This document shows, in pieces, positions 9,477 through 18,220 of a DNA stretch of 64,000 nt (position 1 is its first letter; each line of letters begins with the position of its first letter). Made by a program: the position numbers and the translations under genes. The notes under the pieces are model-generated. The model made no database searches, was not told the origin of the DNA, and saw only the letters and a list, made by a program, of their open reading frames with translations. Source of the stretch: Bradyrhizobium commune (lineage in GTDB: Bacteria; Pseudomonadota; Alphaproteobacteria; Rhizobiales; Xanthobacteraceae); NCBI RefSeq assembly GCF_015624505.1, contig NZ_CP061379.1:4712001-4776000 (forward strand). The letters are read 5' to 3'.

Positions 9477-10778
9477 ATGTCCCGATCGCACCCTGCTCCG
9501 TCGCTCATCGCTCTGTTGATCGCATCGCTCTCGCTGGCATGCACCGCAACAATGGCGCATGCCGAGCCCAGCGCCAATGTCATGGCCGATGTCCAGGCAC
9601 TGGCACAGAAGGAGCAGCAGCCGCTGCTCGACACGCTGCGCGATCTCGTCGGCATTGAATCCGGCAGCAAGGACGTCGAGGGCCTGAACGTGATCGCCGG
9701 GCGCGTTGCCGACCAGCTCAAGCAGCTCGGCGGCACGGTGGAGATCCTGCAACCCACCGACATCTATCGCCTCGACGACACGCCCGAGAAGATCGGTCCG
9801 GCCGTGCACGCCACCTTCAAGGGCACCGGCAGCAAGAAGATCATGCTGATCGCTCACATGGACACGGTGTACCTGAAGGGCATGCTGAAGGACCAGCCGT
9901 TCCGCATCGACGGAGACAAGGCCTACGGCCTCGGCATTGCCGACGACAAGCAGGGCGTCGCGCTCATTCTCCACACCGTGGCGATGCTCCAGAAGCTCAA
10001 CTTCAAGGACCACGGCACGCTCACGGTGCTCACCAATGGCGATGAGGAGATCTCCTCGCCCGGCTGGCGCGGCACCATCACCAAATTCGCCTCCGACCAG
10101 GACGTGGTGTTCTCGTTCGAAGGCGGCGGCACCGATGGCATGCTGCGGCTCGCCACCAGCGGCATCGGCTCGGCCTATCTCACGGTGCAGGGCAAGTCAT
10201 CGCATGCGGGCTCGCGGCCTGAGGGCGGCATCAATGCGCTCTACGAGCTCTCGCACCAGGTGGTTCAGATGAAGGATCTGTCCAAACCCGAGCAGGGCCT
10301 GAAGCTGAACTGGACCGTCTCCAAGGCCGGCACCAACCGCAACGTGATCCCCGCCGAGGCCACCGCCCAGGCCGACGCGCGGGCGCTCAAGGTCTCGGAT
10401 TTCGACGAGCTGGAGAAGGCGCTTCAGGAGAAGATCAAGCATCGGCTCCTGCCCGATTCCAGGGTCGAGCTGAAATTCGAGGTGCGTCGCCCGCCGCTCG
10501 AAGCCAACGACGCCTCGCGCCGCGTCGCCGCCTACGGCAAGACGATCTATCAGGAGCTCGGAATGCCGCTCAACGTCGTCGAGAAGGCCACCGGCGGCGG
10601 CACCGACGCCGCCTTTGCCGCGCTCAAGACCAAGGGCGCGATCGTGGAAGGCATGGGCCTGTCAGGCTTCGGCGCGCATTCCAACGACGCCGAATATGTG
10701 AAGCTCGACAGCATCGTCCCGCGCCTTTACCTGACCACGCGCATGATCATGGATTTGTCCAACGGCAAGCTAAAATAG
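9477..10778 (+). CDS. Exported M20 family metallopeptidase (glutamate carboxypeptidase-like)
   Basis: The protein is 433 residues from the ATG at 9477; upstream codons lie in the hairpin repeat and are unlikely to be translated. A signal peptide with cleavage at AHA-EP near residue 27 predicts periplasmic location. The zinc ligands follow M20 order: IAHMDTVY (His, Asp), GLGIADDK (bridging Asp), NGDEEISS (catalytic Glu and Glu ligand) and the late His in GAHSNDAE. The dimerisation domain sits between them. The best family match is carboxypeptidase G2-like enzymes, which release C-terminal glutamate from peptides or folates. It could supply substrate to the TRAP system next to it, but that is inference. 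Confidence 0.88.
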   Translation: MSRSHPAPSLIALLIASLSLACTATMAHAEPSANVMADVQALAQKEQQPLLDTLRDLVGIESGSKDVEGLNVIAGRVADQLKQLGGTVEILQPTDIYRLDDTPEKIGPAVHATFKGTGSKKIMLIAHMDTVYLKGMLKDQPFRIDGDKAYGLGIADDKQGVALILHTVAMLQKLNFKDHGTLTVLTNGDEEISSPGWRGTITKFASDQDVVFSFEGGGTDGMLRLATSGIGSAYLTVQGKSSHAGSRPEGGINALYELSHQVVQMKDLSKPEQGLKLNWTVSKAGTNRNVIPAEATAQADARALKVSDFDELEKALQEKIKHRLLPDSRVELKFEVRRPPLEANDASRRVAAYGKTIYQELGMPLNVVEKATGGGTDAAFAALKTKGAIVEGMGLSGFGAHSNDAEYVKLDSIVPRLYLTTRMIMDLSNGKLK

Positions 10779-10789
10779 CGGCCCGCGTA

Positions 10790-10945
10790 CTTCCTTCCCC
10801 CCTTGTGGGGGAAGGTGGCGCGAAGCGCCGGATGAGGGCTATCTCTCGGCGAACTCAATTGCGTGAGATGAACGCGCGGAGAGAACCCCTCACCCGTCTC
10901 GCCGCTATCGCGGCGAGCCACCCTCTCCCGCAAGGGGAGAGGGTG
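10790..10945. repeat. Compound palindromic repeat overlapping a gene end
   Basis: Three short palindromes follow each other: CCTTCCCC...GGGGAAGG (about 10,792-10,815), CTCGCCGC...GCGGCGAG (about 10,898-10,918) and CCCTCTCC...GGAGAGGG (10,921-10,943). The set matches a common Bradyrhizobium repeat type. Its right end runs into the histidine kinase gene and supplies that protein's last codons. Confidence 0.65.
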
Positions 10946-12329
10946 CAGCGGCGGTGCCGCGCCAGTTCTTCTCGACGACCGACGCACCCGCCTCCGCCAG
11001 CCTGAACCGCAGCGTGAACTCGGCGCCGCCGCCGGCGAGGTTCTCCACCGCCACCGTCGCGGCGTGATCGTCCGCGACGCCGCGCACGATCGACAGCCCC
11101 AGGCCCGCACCATCGGAGCGCTGGCGGTCGCGGCGCCAGAAGCGCTGGAAGATCAGCTCGCGCTCGGCCTCCGCAATGCCCGGGCCGCAATCGCGCACGC
11201 GCACCACACCGTCATCGCCGACCTCGACATCGACGGCGGTGTCCTTCGCGGTGAACTTGATGGCGTTTTCGGCGAGGTTGAACACCGCGCGCTGCAGCAT
11301 CACGGAATTGCCGTGGATCAGCACCGGCGCATCGCTGCCCCTCAGCGCGATGTCCTTGTGCTGGGCGATCGCGAACGGCGCGATGGCGCCGACCACCTCG
11401 GCGCACACCGCGCGCAGATCCGCGGTCTCGCCGGGATCGAGCACCAGCGTGTCGAGCTCGGCGATCTCAAGCAGCTGGGCGACGATCCGGCTCATGCCCT
11501 CGATGTCGGCATGCAGCGCCTCTCTTGCCGTGCCGTCGCCGAGCGTCTCGATCCGCGTGCGCAGGATCGCCAGCGGCGTGCGCAGCTGGTGCGCTGCGTC
11601 CGCGGTGAACTGGCGTTGCACGCGAAAACCGTCTTCCAGGCGGTCGAGCGCCTGGTTGACGGCGGTGACGAGCGGCATGATCTCGCGCGGGATCTGCTCG
11701 GTCGGCAGGCGGATGTCGGTACGCGCCGGTCCGATATTGCTCGCCTCCTCCGAGGCCTGCCACAACGGCGCGAGCGCGCGGCGGAAGATGATGATGTCGG
11801 TGGCAAGCAGGATCAGCAGGATCGGGATCGTGATCCACCCCACCCTGCGGAAGAAGTTCGAGATGATGTCGTCGATGATGACGTCGCGATGCGCCAGATC
11901 CTCGGCGACCTGGATGCGCACCGTCTGGCCTTCGATGACCCGGGTGACGCCGGCACCTGAAATGGTCTCGGACAGGCGCGGCGCCGTCACGGTCGTGCCG
12001 ACCTTCCTGTGCGAGGAGAACAGCAACCGCCCCTCGCCGTCGCGGATGTCGTACTGGTAGCGGCCGTAAGCGTCCGAATAGAGCCCGCGCAGACTGTCGG
12101 GCAGATTGAACGCGAGCGTGCCGTCCGCCTGCGGCACGATGCGCTCGGCAAGCACCTCGGCCTGGGCGCGCATCGCGTCGCGATGCAGCTGGTCGACCTC
12201 CGAGTTCAGCAGCCAGAACAGGACCAGCGGCAGGAAGATCGCCACCACCGCGACCGCGACGATGTGCATGAACACGATGCGCGAGATCAGCGATTTGAAC
12301 GTCGGCCTGGCGAATGCCCCGGCAGCCAC
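10905..12329 (-). CDS. Two-component sensor histidine kinase
   Basis: A 474-residue inner-membrane kinase starting at a GTG one base after the response regulator stop. Two membrane helices are visible, near residues 15-42 and 163-184, enclosing a periplasmic sensor of about 120 residues as in TctE/QseC-like kinases. A HAMP linker follows. The phosphorylated histidine is in HQLRTPLAIL near 256, the N box is NLAENAIKFT, and the ATP lid motifs are DCGPGIAE and GAGLGLSIV. The final residues (about AAAPSPLAGEGGSPR) are encoded by an intergenic palindromic repeat and are not part of the kinase fold. The partner is the OmpR-type regulator upstream. The stimulus is unknown. Confidence 0.9.
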   Translation of the reverse strand: MAAGAFARPTFKSLISRIVFMHIVAVAVVAIFLPLVLFWLLNSEVDQLHRDAMRAQAEVLAERIVPQADGTLAFNLPDSLRGLYSDAYGRYQYDIRDGEGRLLFSSHRKVGTTVTAPRLSETISGAGVTRVIEGQTVRIQVAEDLAHRDVIIDDIISNFFRRVGWITIPILLILLATDIIIFRRALAPLWQASEEASNIGPARTDIRLPTEQIPREIMPLVTAVNQALDRLEDGFRVQRQFTADAAHQLRTPLAILRTRIETLGDGTAREALHADIEGMSRIVAQLLEIAELDTLVLDPGETADLRAVCAEVVGAIAPFAIAQHKDIALRGSDAPVLIHGNSVMLQRAVFNLAENAIKFTAKDTAVDVEVGDDGVVRVRDCGPGIAEAERELIFQRFWRRDRQRSDGAGLGLSIVRGVADDHAATVAVENLAGGGAEFTLRFRLAEAGASVVEKNWRGTAAAPSPLAGEGGSPR

Positions 12330-12330
12330 G

Positions 12331-13005
12331 CTATTTCTCCTCGGCCATCATGTAGCCGACGCCGCGGATGGTGTGGATCACGACCCTGGCGCCGTGCTCG
12401 GTGAGCTGCTTGCGCAGCCGCGAGACATAGACCTCGACCGCGTTGGAGGCGACCTCGCCCTCGAGCCCGAAAATGTGGTCCTCGACGTTCTTCTTCGGCA
12501 CCACCCGCCCCTGCCGCCGCAGCAGGATCTCCAGCACCGAGGTCTCGCGCGACGAGATGATCCGCGGCTTGTCGTCGACGAAGATCTGGCGGCTCTCGGT
12601 GTCGTAGACGAGATTGGCGAGCGACAGCGAGCGCCCGAGCAATTGGCCCGGACGGCGCAAGATCGCCTCCAGCCGCGCCACCAGCTCCTCCATCGCGAAC
12701 GGCTTGGCGAGATAATCGTCGGCGCCACTGCGCAGGCCCGTGACGCGGTCCTGCAAGCCGCCCCGCGCGGTCAGCACCAGCACCGGCAAGGGTTCCATCT
12801 GGCGGCGCAGCTCGCGCAGCACCGACAGGCCGTCGCCATCGGGCAGGCCGAGGTCGAGGATCATCGCGGCATAGCTGACATTGTGCAGGGCCTCGCGCGC
12901 CTCGGTCGCGCTGCTGACGGTATCGCTCTCATAGCCGGCCCCAGCGAGCCCGGTGGCGACGAGCCGCGACAGCTCGGCATTGTCCTCGACGATCAGGAGA
13001 CGCAT
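12331..13005 (-). CDS. OmpR/PhoB-type response regulator
   Basis: This 224-residue protein begins at the ATG at 13005 (MRLLIVEDN), after GGCGGAAG; the longer open frame adds 16 unlikely residues. The receiver domain has the acidic pair in VEDN, the phosphoacceptor aspartate in LDLGLPDGDG near residue 51, the threonine in LVLTARG and the lysine in YLAKPF. The C-terminal winged helix (SRETSVLEILLRRQG, then VEVYVSRLRKQL) binds DNA. The kinase gene follows after one base, so they form an operon. The targets are not evident; the nearby TRAP and peptidase genes are possible. Confidence 0.92.
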   Translation of the reverse strand: MRLLIVEDNAELSRLVATGLAGAGYESDTVSSATEAREALHNVSYAAMILDLGLPDGDGLSVLRELRRQMEPLPVLVLTARGGLQDRVTGLRSGADDYLAKPFAMEELVARLEAILRRPGQLLGRSLSLANLVYDTESRQIFVDDKPRIISSRETSVLEILLRRQGRVVPKKNVEDHIFGLEGEVASNAVEVYVSRLRKQLTEHGARVVIHTIRGVGYMMAEEK

Positions 13006-13091
13006 GGCACTTCCGCCGGATGGTCCGGTGCAATCACGCGGCTCGTGCCGCATTATTGCTGTCTTCCACCATTCGCCTCGTTTCGGCCAGT

Positions 13092-13113
13092 AAAAAGGCG
13101 GGTCCCACCCGCC
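13092..13113 (-). terminator. Rho-independent terminator
   Basis: On the minus strand a 7-bp stem GGCGGGT/ACCCGCC with a 3-base loop is followed by five T residues (13,096-13,092). It lies about 115 bases beyond the DUF805 stop and ahead of the response regulator operon. Confidence 0.75.
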
Positions 13114-13229
13114 GTTTCGTCCCTCTGTCAGGTTCGCGTAAGCTGGCGAGGACGAAGGTCCCCGTCAGGTTACAAGACCAGTCGCCGATGCTGTAGCAAT
13201 CGAAAGCATGGCCGGCACACCTCGCAATT

Positions 13230-14207
13230 CTAGGCCGGCAGGTAGCTGCCGTCGGGTGGGATGACAGGTGGCCCATAGGGATTGTCGGGGTCGCCGCCAC
13301 GCTTCGACAGAAGCCGGACCAGCAGGACGAGGCAACCAAGCCCCTGCACGGCTGGAAACAGCGTGAATGGATTGACAAGCATGATGGCGATCATTTGCGG
13401 ATTCACCACCATGGGAAGGACGGCGAAAACTGCCATCAGTGATGTCAGGCCGAACGGGAAAAAGGCAATCCACCAGCCTCTCTGATTCAGATCGTGAAGA
13501 CGCCTGATCGTCGATGCCGTCAGGAACATGTTCACGAACACGCTGGCCAGCGCGGTCACCGACATGATCACGCTCGCGAGCATCGGCACCGAATGTTCGC
13601 CGGGCCGGACGAATCTCGGCACGCTTAACGGGATGAAAAAACTGAGAACGATTGTCGATCCAAGAGCAATTGCCAGGTGCAGTGCGAAGGTTCGACGGTC
13701 GAGGCGACCCTCGCAGCTGGTGGCAAGATGCGCAAATCTCAGAATTGGGTTCGCGCTGCGCACGAGGTAATCACCGCTTGGGAGCACGGCAAGCAATGCG
13801 CCAAAGGCAAATTCGATCCAGAATGGCGGTGTCATGACCGGCGACGTCGCAGCCGCCAACGGCCAAACCATCAGAAAGCCGTTCGCGACGGCAAACAGGA
13901 GCAGCATCCAGAGCGGGCCGAACGGGAAAACCAGCAGCCATACACCTGAGAGACCGAGTTCGCGCAAACGTCGTCTGGTGAAGAACACGAGCGGTCCGCC
14001 AGCGATGACAAGACCAATGCCGAGCAGCAACGGGCGCAGCAGCGAGCGCAATATCGCCAGCGCCGGATCCGGACCTCCGGCCACCGAGGCTCCGATGATC
14101 TTGCCCGCCGTGAAGGGCAGGACCGCAATCACCGCGGATGAGATGACGAGCGCGACCAGGAAGGCAAACCGGCCAGATCGTCCGTGCCACAAATCTGAGA
14201 GCGCCAT
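13230..14207 (-). CDS. Membrane protein with two DUF805-like modules
   Basis: The likely start is the ATG at 14207, giving 325 residues; the open frame upstream to 14483 crosses the promoter region. The C-terminal half is a clear DUF805 domain: EGRLDRRTF opens it, IRRLHDLNQRGWW sits between helices, and GGDPDNPYGP closes it. The N-terminal half shows the same layout in worn form (HGRSGRFAF, then RRRLRELGLSGVWLL), which suggests an internal duplication. About eight membrane helices are expected. DUF805 proteins are of unknown function. It is followed by a good terminator and looks like a single-gene unit. Confidence 0.75.
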   Translation of the reverse strand: MALSDLWHGRSGRFAFLVALVISSAVIAVLPFTAGKIIGASVAGGPDPALAILRSLLRPLLLGIGLVIAGGPLVFFTRRRLRELGLSGVWLLVFPFGPLWMLLLFAVANGFLMVWPLAAATSPVMTPPFWIEFAFGALLAVLPSGDYLVRSANPILRFAHLATSCEGRLDRRTFALHLAIALGSTIVLSFFIPLSVPRFVRPGEHSVPMLASVIMSVTALASVFVNMFLTASTIRRLHDLNQRGWWIAFFPFGLTSLMAVFAVLPMVVNPQMIAIMLVNPFTLFPAVQGLGCLVLLVRLLSKRGGDPDNPYGPPVIPPDGSYLPA

Positions 14208-14435
14208 GGGCGTGCTGTCCTCAACTGTCTTGGCTGCTGAACGGAGATCAGAGCGTTCCTGAACGGCGAGAGCTGGTTCGAACGCGCCGCAAATGGCAGA
14301 GCGGACCGCACGCTGCGACCGATTCCATTGCGAAATCGTAAAGGTTGCACCTACGATTTCACACTCGCCCTGGGCGGGGTCGAAAAGTTTTCGGATCGCG
14401 GCACAGATGGTTAATGTCCATTGATTGCGGCACGC

Positions 14436-14465
14436 AAAAAGCCCCGGAGCTTTCGCTCCGGGGCT
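14436..14465 (-). terminator. Rho-independent terminator of a TRAP binding-protein gene
   Basis: An 11-bp stem (AGCCCCGGAGC and complement) with a 4-base loop ends in five T residues on the minus strand, about 20 bases beyond the stop codon at 14485. Confidence 0.85.
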
Positions 14466-14484
14466 TTCGTAATACAGATGCAAC

Positions 14485-15573
14485 TCAGCTCTGCGAGTGA
14501 CGCGCCATGAAGATGTCGTAGCCGACCTCGGCGACCTGGAACCAGGCGTAGCTGTCGCCGGTGAATTTGGTGAGGGACTCGTACACCTTCTTGAAGTTGG
14601 GGTTGGTCGCCGAGACCTCGTCGTGCAGCTCCTTCGCCGCCCTGTAGCAGGCGTCCATGATCGGCGGCGAGAAGGCGTGCAGCTTGGTGCCGTTGGCGAG
14701 CAACTTCTTCAGCGCCATCGGATTGGCCTGATCGTAGCGCGCCATCATGTAGTTGTTGGCGTAATGGCCCGCCTGCGTGAGCGCGCTCTGGTAATATTTC
14801 GGCAGCGCGTTCCATTTGTCGAGATTTACGAAAGCGAGCAGCATCGGGCCGCCTTCCCACCAGCCGGGATAGTAGTAGTGCGGCGCGATCTTGTAGAAGC
14901 CGAGCTTCTCGTCGTCATAGGGGCCGACCCATTCGGCGGCGTCGATGGTGCCCTTCTCCAGCGCCGGATAGATGTCACCGCCGGCAAGCTGCTGCGGCAC
15001 CGTGCCGAGCTTCTGGAGCACGCGGCCTGCGAAACCGCCGATGCGGAATTTCATGCCCTTGAGATCATCGGGCGTGTTGACCTCTTTCCTGAACCAGCCG
15101 CCCATCTGGCAGCCGGTGTTGCCCGCGAGCAGCGAGACGACGTTGTAGCTCTTGTAGAACTCGTTGAGCACTTCGCGCCCGCCACCCAGCATGTACCAGG
15201 CCTGGTTGATGCGCATGTTGGGGCCGAACGGCACCGACGAGCCGAAGGTGAAGGTCGGGTCCTTGCCGAAATAGTAGTACGAGGCGGTGTGGCCAATTTC
15301 GCAGGTGCCGTTCTGCACGGCGTCGAGCACCTGGAGGCCCGGCACGATCTCGCCGGCCGCAAAGGTCTGGATCTGGAATTTGTTGTCGGTCGCCTCAGCG
15401 ACCATCTTGGCCATCATCTCGGCACCACCATAAAGCGTGTCGAGCGATTTCGGCCAGCTCGTCGGCATACGCCATTTGATTTCCGGCATCGACTGCGCAA
15501 TCGCGGGAGCCGCGAGCGTGGCGGCACCGGCCGCACCAAGTCCTGTGACCTTGATGAAGTCTCTTCTCTTCAT
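14485..15573 (-). CDS. TRAP transporter substrate-binding protein, TakP-like (copy 1)
   Basis: The protein is 362 residues from the ATG at 15573, which follows AGGGCAGGAA. The N-terminus carries a Tat-type motif (KRRDFIKV) and cleavage at AIA-QS near residue 28. The mature part follows the DctP fold, with motifs of the TakP/mannitol-chloroaromatic group: [40 protein letters not shown] and [11 protein letters not shown]. TakP of Rhodobacter binds alpha-keto acids, so a similar ligand is plausible here. It has a near relative at 22,305-23,396. No permease gene is adjacent; the dctQM pair 5 kb away is the likely partner. It ends at a strong terminator. Confidence 0.9.
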   Translation of the reverse strand: MKRRDFIKVTGLGAAGAATLAAPAIAQSMPEIKWRMPTSWPKSLDTLYGGAEMMAKMVAEATDNKFQIQTFAAGEIVPGLQVLDAVQNGTCEIGHTASYYYFGKDPTFTFGSSVPFGPNMRINQAWYMLGGGREVLNEFYKSYNVVSLLAGNTGCQMGGWFRKEVNTPDDLKGMKFRIGGFAGRVLQKLGTVPQQLAGGDIYPALEKGTIDAAEWVGPYDDEKLGFYKIAPHYYYPGWWEGGPMLLAFVNLDKWNALPKYYQSALTQAGHYANNYMMARYDQANPMALKKLLANGTKLHAFSPPIMDACYRAAKELHDEVSATNPNFKKVYESLTKFTGDSYAWFQVAEVGYDIFMARHSQS

Positions 15574-15728
15574 GATTTCCTGCCCTGATGGATGATGGAC
15601 TGTAAAGCCTTCTTGCCGAGGCTTGGGGCCAGCATGACGCAACGCCCGGCCGAATGCCATCGTCATCGCACTGCGGCATGGAAAAAGGCCGGCCCTCTCA
15701 GCGCTAGCGCATAACTCCATCCACGCGT

Positions 15729-15756
15729 CGTTGCTTCGCTGCGCTCGCAATGACGG
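15729..15756. repeat. Single arm of an intergenic repeat
   Basis: The sequence containing TTGCTTCGCTGCGCTCGCAA matches one arm of the inverted repeat at 22,019-22,098. The 384-base gap 15,574-15,957 otherwise shows only the promoter zones of the two divergent genes and no further gene. Confidence 0.55.
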
Positions 15757-15957
15757 TGACCCTGACTACGCCTTGAATGCTTCGTCCCGCCGATTTGCCG
15801 CGACGCGTCAAACGCGCCTTTCGAATTCTCCTTCGAACTTCTCTTCCCGTTCGATCGCCCAGAGCGTGTACCGTTGTACACTTATCGTCATTGGTAGTAT
15901 CGTTCGTTCGGGCCTGGGGCGCGCAATGGCAACTAAATTCCCAAGGGGAGGATTAGC

Positions 15958-17346
15958 ATGTCTAGAAACTCGCGGGCCTATGTCTATGCCTCTGCGGCAG
16001 CTGGGCTATTGTCGGTTGCGTCTACGAGTTCGTTCGCCGCGCCATGCACCGGTCCGGGGGCGCCGACCACCACACAGACGAAATGTCTGACGGCGATCCA
16101 GATCCCCGGAATCCCGCTGCAATCGTTCGACATCAGCTGGGTCAATCCGAAGCGCGCCGAAATGTATTTCGCCGATCGCTCCAATGCCGGGATCGAAGTC
16201 ATCGATACAAGGAGCCTGACGTGGAAGCGGTTGCTGCCCGGCTTCGTAGGGGCTGTCCACAATGCCAACGGCACCGTCAACAACAACATTTCAGGACCGG
16301 ACGGCGTCGTGAGCCATGGCCGCTGGTTGTACGCGGGCGACGGCGACAGCACTCTCAAGGTGTTTGATCTCGATGGGGCTTCGACCGCCGTGGCCAGCAT
16401 TGCGACCGGCGGAACCACGCGGGTGGACGAAATGGCCCTGACATCGCATGGCAAGCGGCTGCTCGTGGCCAATAACGCCGAGGATCCCCCCTTCGCGACG
16501 CTGTTTGCGGCAAACGGGAACGCCGCCAAGAACCACGTCAGCATCATTGCCCGGATCATTGTTGATCAGGCGATCATCCCCGCGGGTGCCGGGCTGTCGC
16601 TCGAGCAGCCGAGTTGGGACCCGACGACGAAGCGCTTCTTCAACTCGATACCGATCATCGCCAACAACCCGGCCGGATGCAATTACGGGCAGCTGTCCGG
16701 GCCGATCACCTGCCACGGCGGCGTCCTCGTGATCGATCCGAAAACCGTGACGGGGCCAACCACGCAACTCGGTGCATTCGATCCGGCAACCAACACCGGC
16801 GTCATCGCGCTCAATGGCTGCTCGCCGAACGGGTCCACGGTCGGTCCGGACGACAGGATCCTGCTCGGCTGCACGCCGCAGAACAATCCGAACGACGTGA
16901 TCCAACTGGTGATCAACTCGGTCAACAAGAAGCAGACCCCCATTGCCAACATCACCGGATCGGACGAGGTATGGTTCAACTGGGGCGACGACCGCTACTA
17001 CACGGGGTCAAGCCGAAACTGCAAGGCGTTCCCGCCCCCCGGCGGCAACTGCGCCGCCGTGAGCCAGCAGCAGGCCGTGCTCGGCGTCATCAATGCCAGA
17101 TCCAACCAGCTGATCGAGACCATTCCGCAAAGCTCCAACTCGCATTCGGTGGCGGCCGATTCCAAGCGCAACCTGATCTTCGTTCCACAGGTTGCACCGG
17201 CGTCGGTCGTCATCGGCGGCGACACGACCTCCGTTGGCGCAGGCCTTTGCGGCCAGGCCACCAACGGATGCGTCGCGGTCTTCCAGCACAAGATCGAGGG
17301 CAAGGATGACGACGACGACCGCGACGACGACGAAGCGGAATTCTGA
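15958..17346 (+). CDS. Secreted propeller-like protein with acidic tail
   Basis: This 462-residue protein starts after GGGGAGGATT and has a signal peptide cleaved near SFA-AP (residue 28). The body contains repeated strand patterns such as GIEVIDTRSLTWKRLLPG, TLKVFDLDG and KRLLVANNAE. These suggest a seven-bladed beta-propeller of the YVTN or lactonase-like kind. Several cysteines may form disulfides (APCTGPG, TKCL, AGCNYG, ITCHGG). The last 15 residues are almost all Asp and Glu with one Arg. The location is periplasmic or extracellular. No catalytic site can be named. A plus-strand terminator follows, so it is probably a single-gene unit. Confidence 0.75.
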   Translation: MSRNSRAYVYASAAAGLLSVASTSSFAAPCTGPGAPTTTQTKCLTAIQIPGIPLQSFDISWVNPKRAEMYFADRSNAGIEVIDTRSLTWKRLLPGFVGAVHNANGTVNNNISGPDGVVSHGRWLYAGDGDSTLKVFDLDGASTAVASIATGGTTRVDEMALTSHGKRLLVANNAEDPPFATLFAANGNAAKNHVSIIARIIVDQAIIPAGAGLSLEQPSWDPTTKRFFNSIPIIANNPAGCNYGQLSGPITCHGGVLVIDPKTVTGPTTQLGAFDPATNTGVIALNGCSPNGSTVGPDDRILLGCTPQNNPNDVIQLVINSVNKKQTPIANITGSDEVWFNWGDDRYYTGSSRNCKAFPPPGGNCAAVSQQQAVLGVINARSNQLIETIPQSSNSHSVAADSKRNLIFVPQVAPASVVIGGDTTSVGAGLCGQATNGCVAVFQHKIEGKDDDDDRDDDEAEF

Positions 17347-17399
17347 GAGCCGACGCGACTGGGAACTCAGCGCTTCAGTTGACGAATGCATCACGACGA

Positions 17400-17425
17400 G
17401 AGGCCGGGCAAAGCCCGGCCTCTTT
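17400..17425 (+). terminator. Rho-independent terminator
   Basis: A 10-bp stem (GAGGCCGGGC and complement) with an AAA loop is followed by TTT, about 54 bases beyond the propeller-protein stop. Confidence 0.75.
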
Positions 17426-17517
17426 CAGCAGCTCGGGAGTGCCTTGTCGAAGTGCCTCGCCGCGGCGAAGATCCGCGATCGCGCCGCCACGCCGACGGAC
17501 CACTAATCCGCGCGCGG

Positions 17518-17913
17518 TCAGTCGGTGCGCCGGACGTGCTTCGCCGGATGGGTCGGCGGCGTATACACGGTCGCCGGCACCGCGTTCGGCGATGACGCGC
17601 CGAGCACGACCACCTCGAGCCCGTCGCTGCGGGTCTCGATAAAGTAGTTGTAGCCATCGAGCACATGCGCCACGACGCGGCGCAGCGGGCCCTCGAACGT
17701 CGCGGTCACGCTGTCGCTTCCCGCGGAGATGCGGTAGCGGAGCGCAAAGCGCTCGCTCAACGCCGCGAGGATCTCGTCAATTGTTGCATTGTGCGCCTCG
17801 ACGCGCACGTCGCCTGCCTGTCCTTGCACACGAACTTCGGCACGGAGGGAATTGACCGGAAGCGCCGAAAAGATCACCCCGGCGATCAACGCAGCAGGCT
17901 TGAGGCTTCGCAT
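17518..17913 (-). CDS. Small exported protein with STN-like domain
   Basis: The product is 131 residues from the ATG at 17913 (MRSLKPAAL). A signal peptide runs to about residue 25 (LRA-EV). The centre, with NATIDEILAALSERFALRYR followed by a strand pair, resembles the secretin/TonB short N-terminal (STN) domain found at the front of secretins and FecA-like receptors. Here it stands alone with a Pro- and Thr-rich C-terminus. A periplasmic adaptor role is possible, but no partner gene is visible. It is convergent with the propeller-protein gene. Confidence 0.6.
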   Translation of the reverse strand: MRSLKPAALIAGVIFSALPVNSLRAEVRVQGQAGDVRVEAHNATIDEILAALSERFALRYRISAGSDSVTATFEGPLRRVVAHVLDGYNYFIETRSDGLEVVVLGASSPNAVPATVYTPPTHPAKHVRRTD

Positions 17914-18091
17914 TGGCGGGTTTCCCCTTGCCAAAAAACCCTAGCACCGGCCGGACCGGTGTCAACGCGGGATGAAAAGGAACCGTCAGCGCGACGACGG
18001 TCGCGCCCTGCCGCAAGGCATGCTCCACTTCCGAGTTGGATCAAAAGCGGTCTATCGCCTCGGAGCGACCCAACAACAGCTGAGGGCCACC

Positions 18092-18192
18092 AGCGGCGAT
18101 CACGCTCGGGCCACGCTATGTCCGGTTCATCCCGACGAGCCGGCCTAAGCATCGACCATGCGGTCTTCGGCAATGGGCCAAAAAGCAGACGA
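18092..18192. repeat. Degenerate intergenic repeat, copy A
   Basis: It shares GCGGCGATCACGCTC, ATGTCCGGTT and GCGGTCTTC-GCAA-GGGCC in the same order with 18,803-18,890. Copy B is interrupted by the insertion element exactly at its GGCC, whereas copy A is not. The region 17,935-18,220 has no gene. Confidence 0.65.
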
Positions 18193-18220
18193 ACGCGCCG
18201 ACGAACGGGTTCTCAGATCG

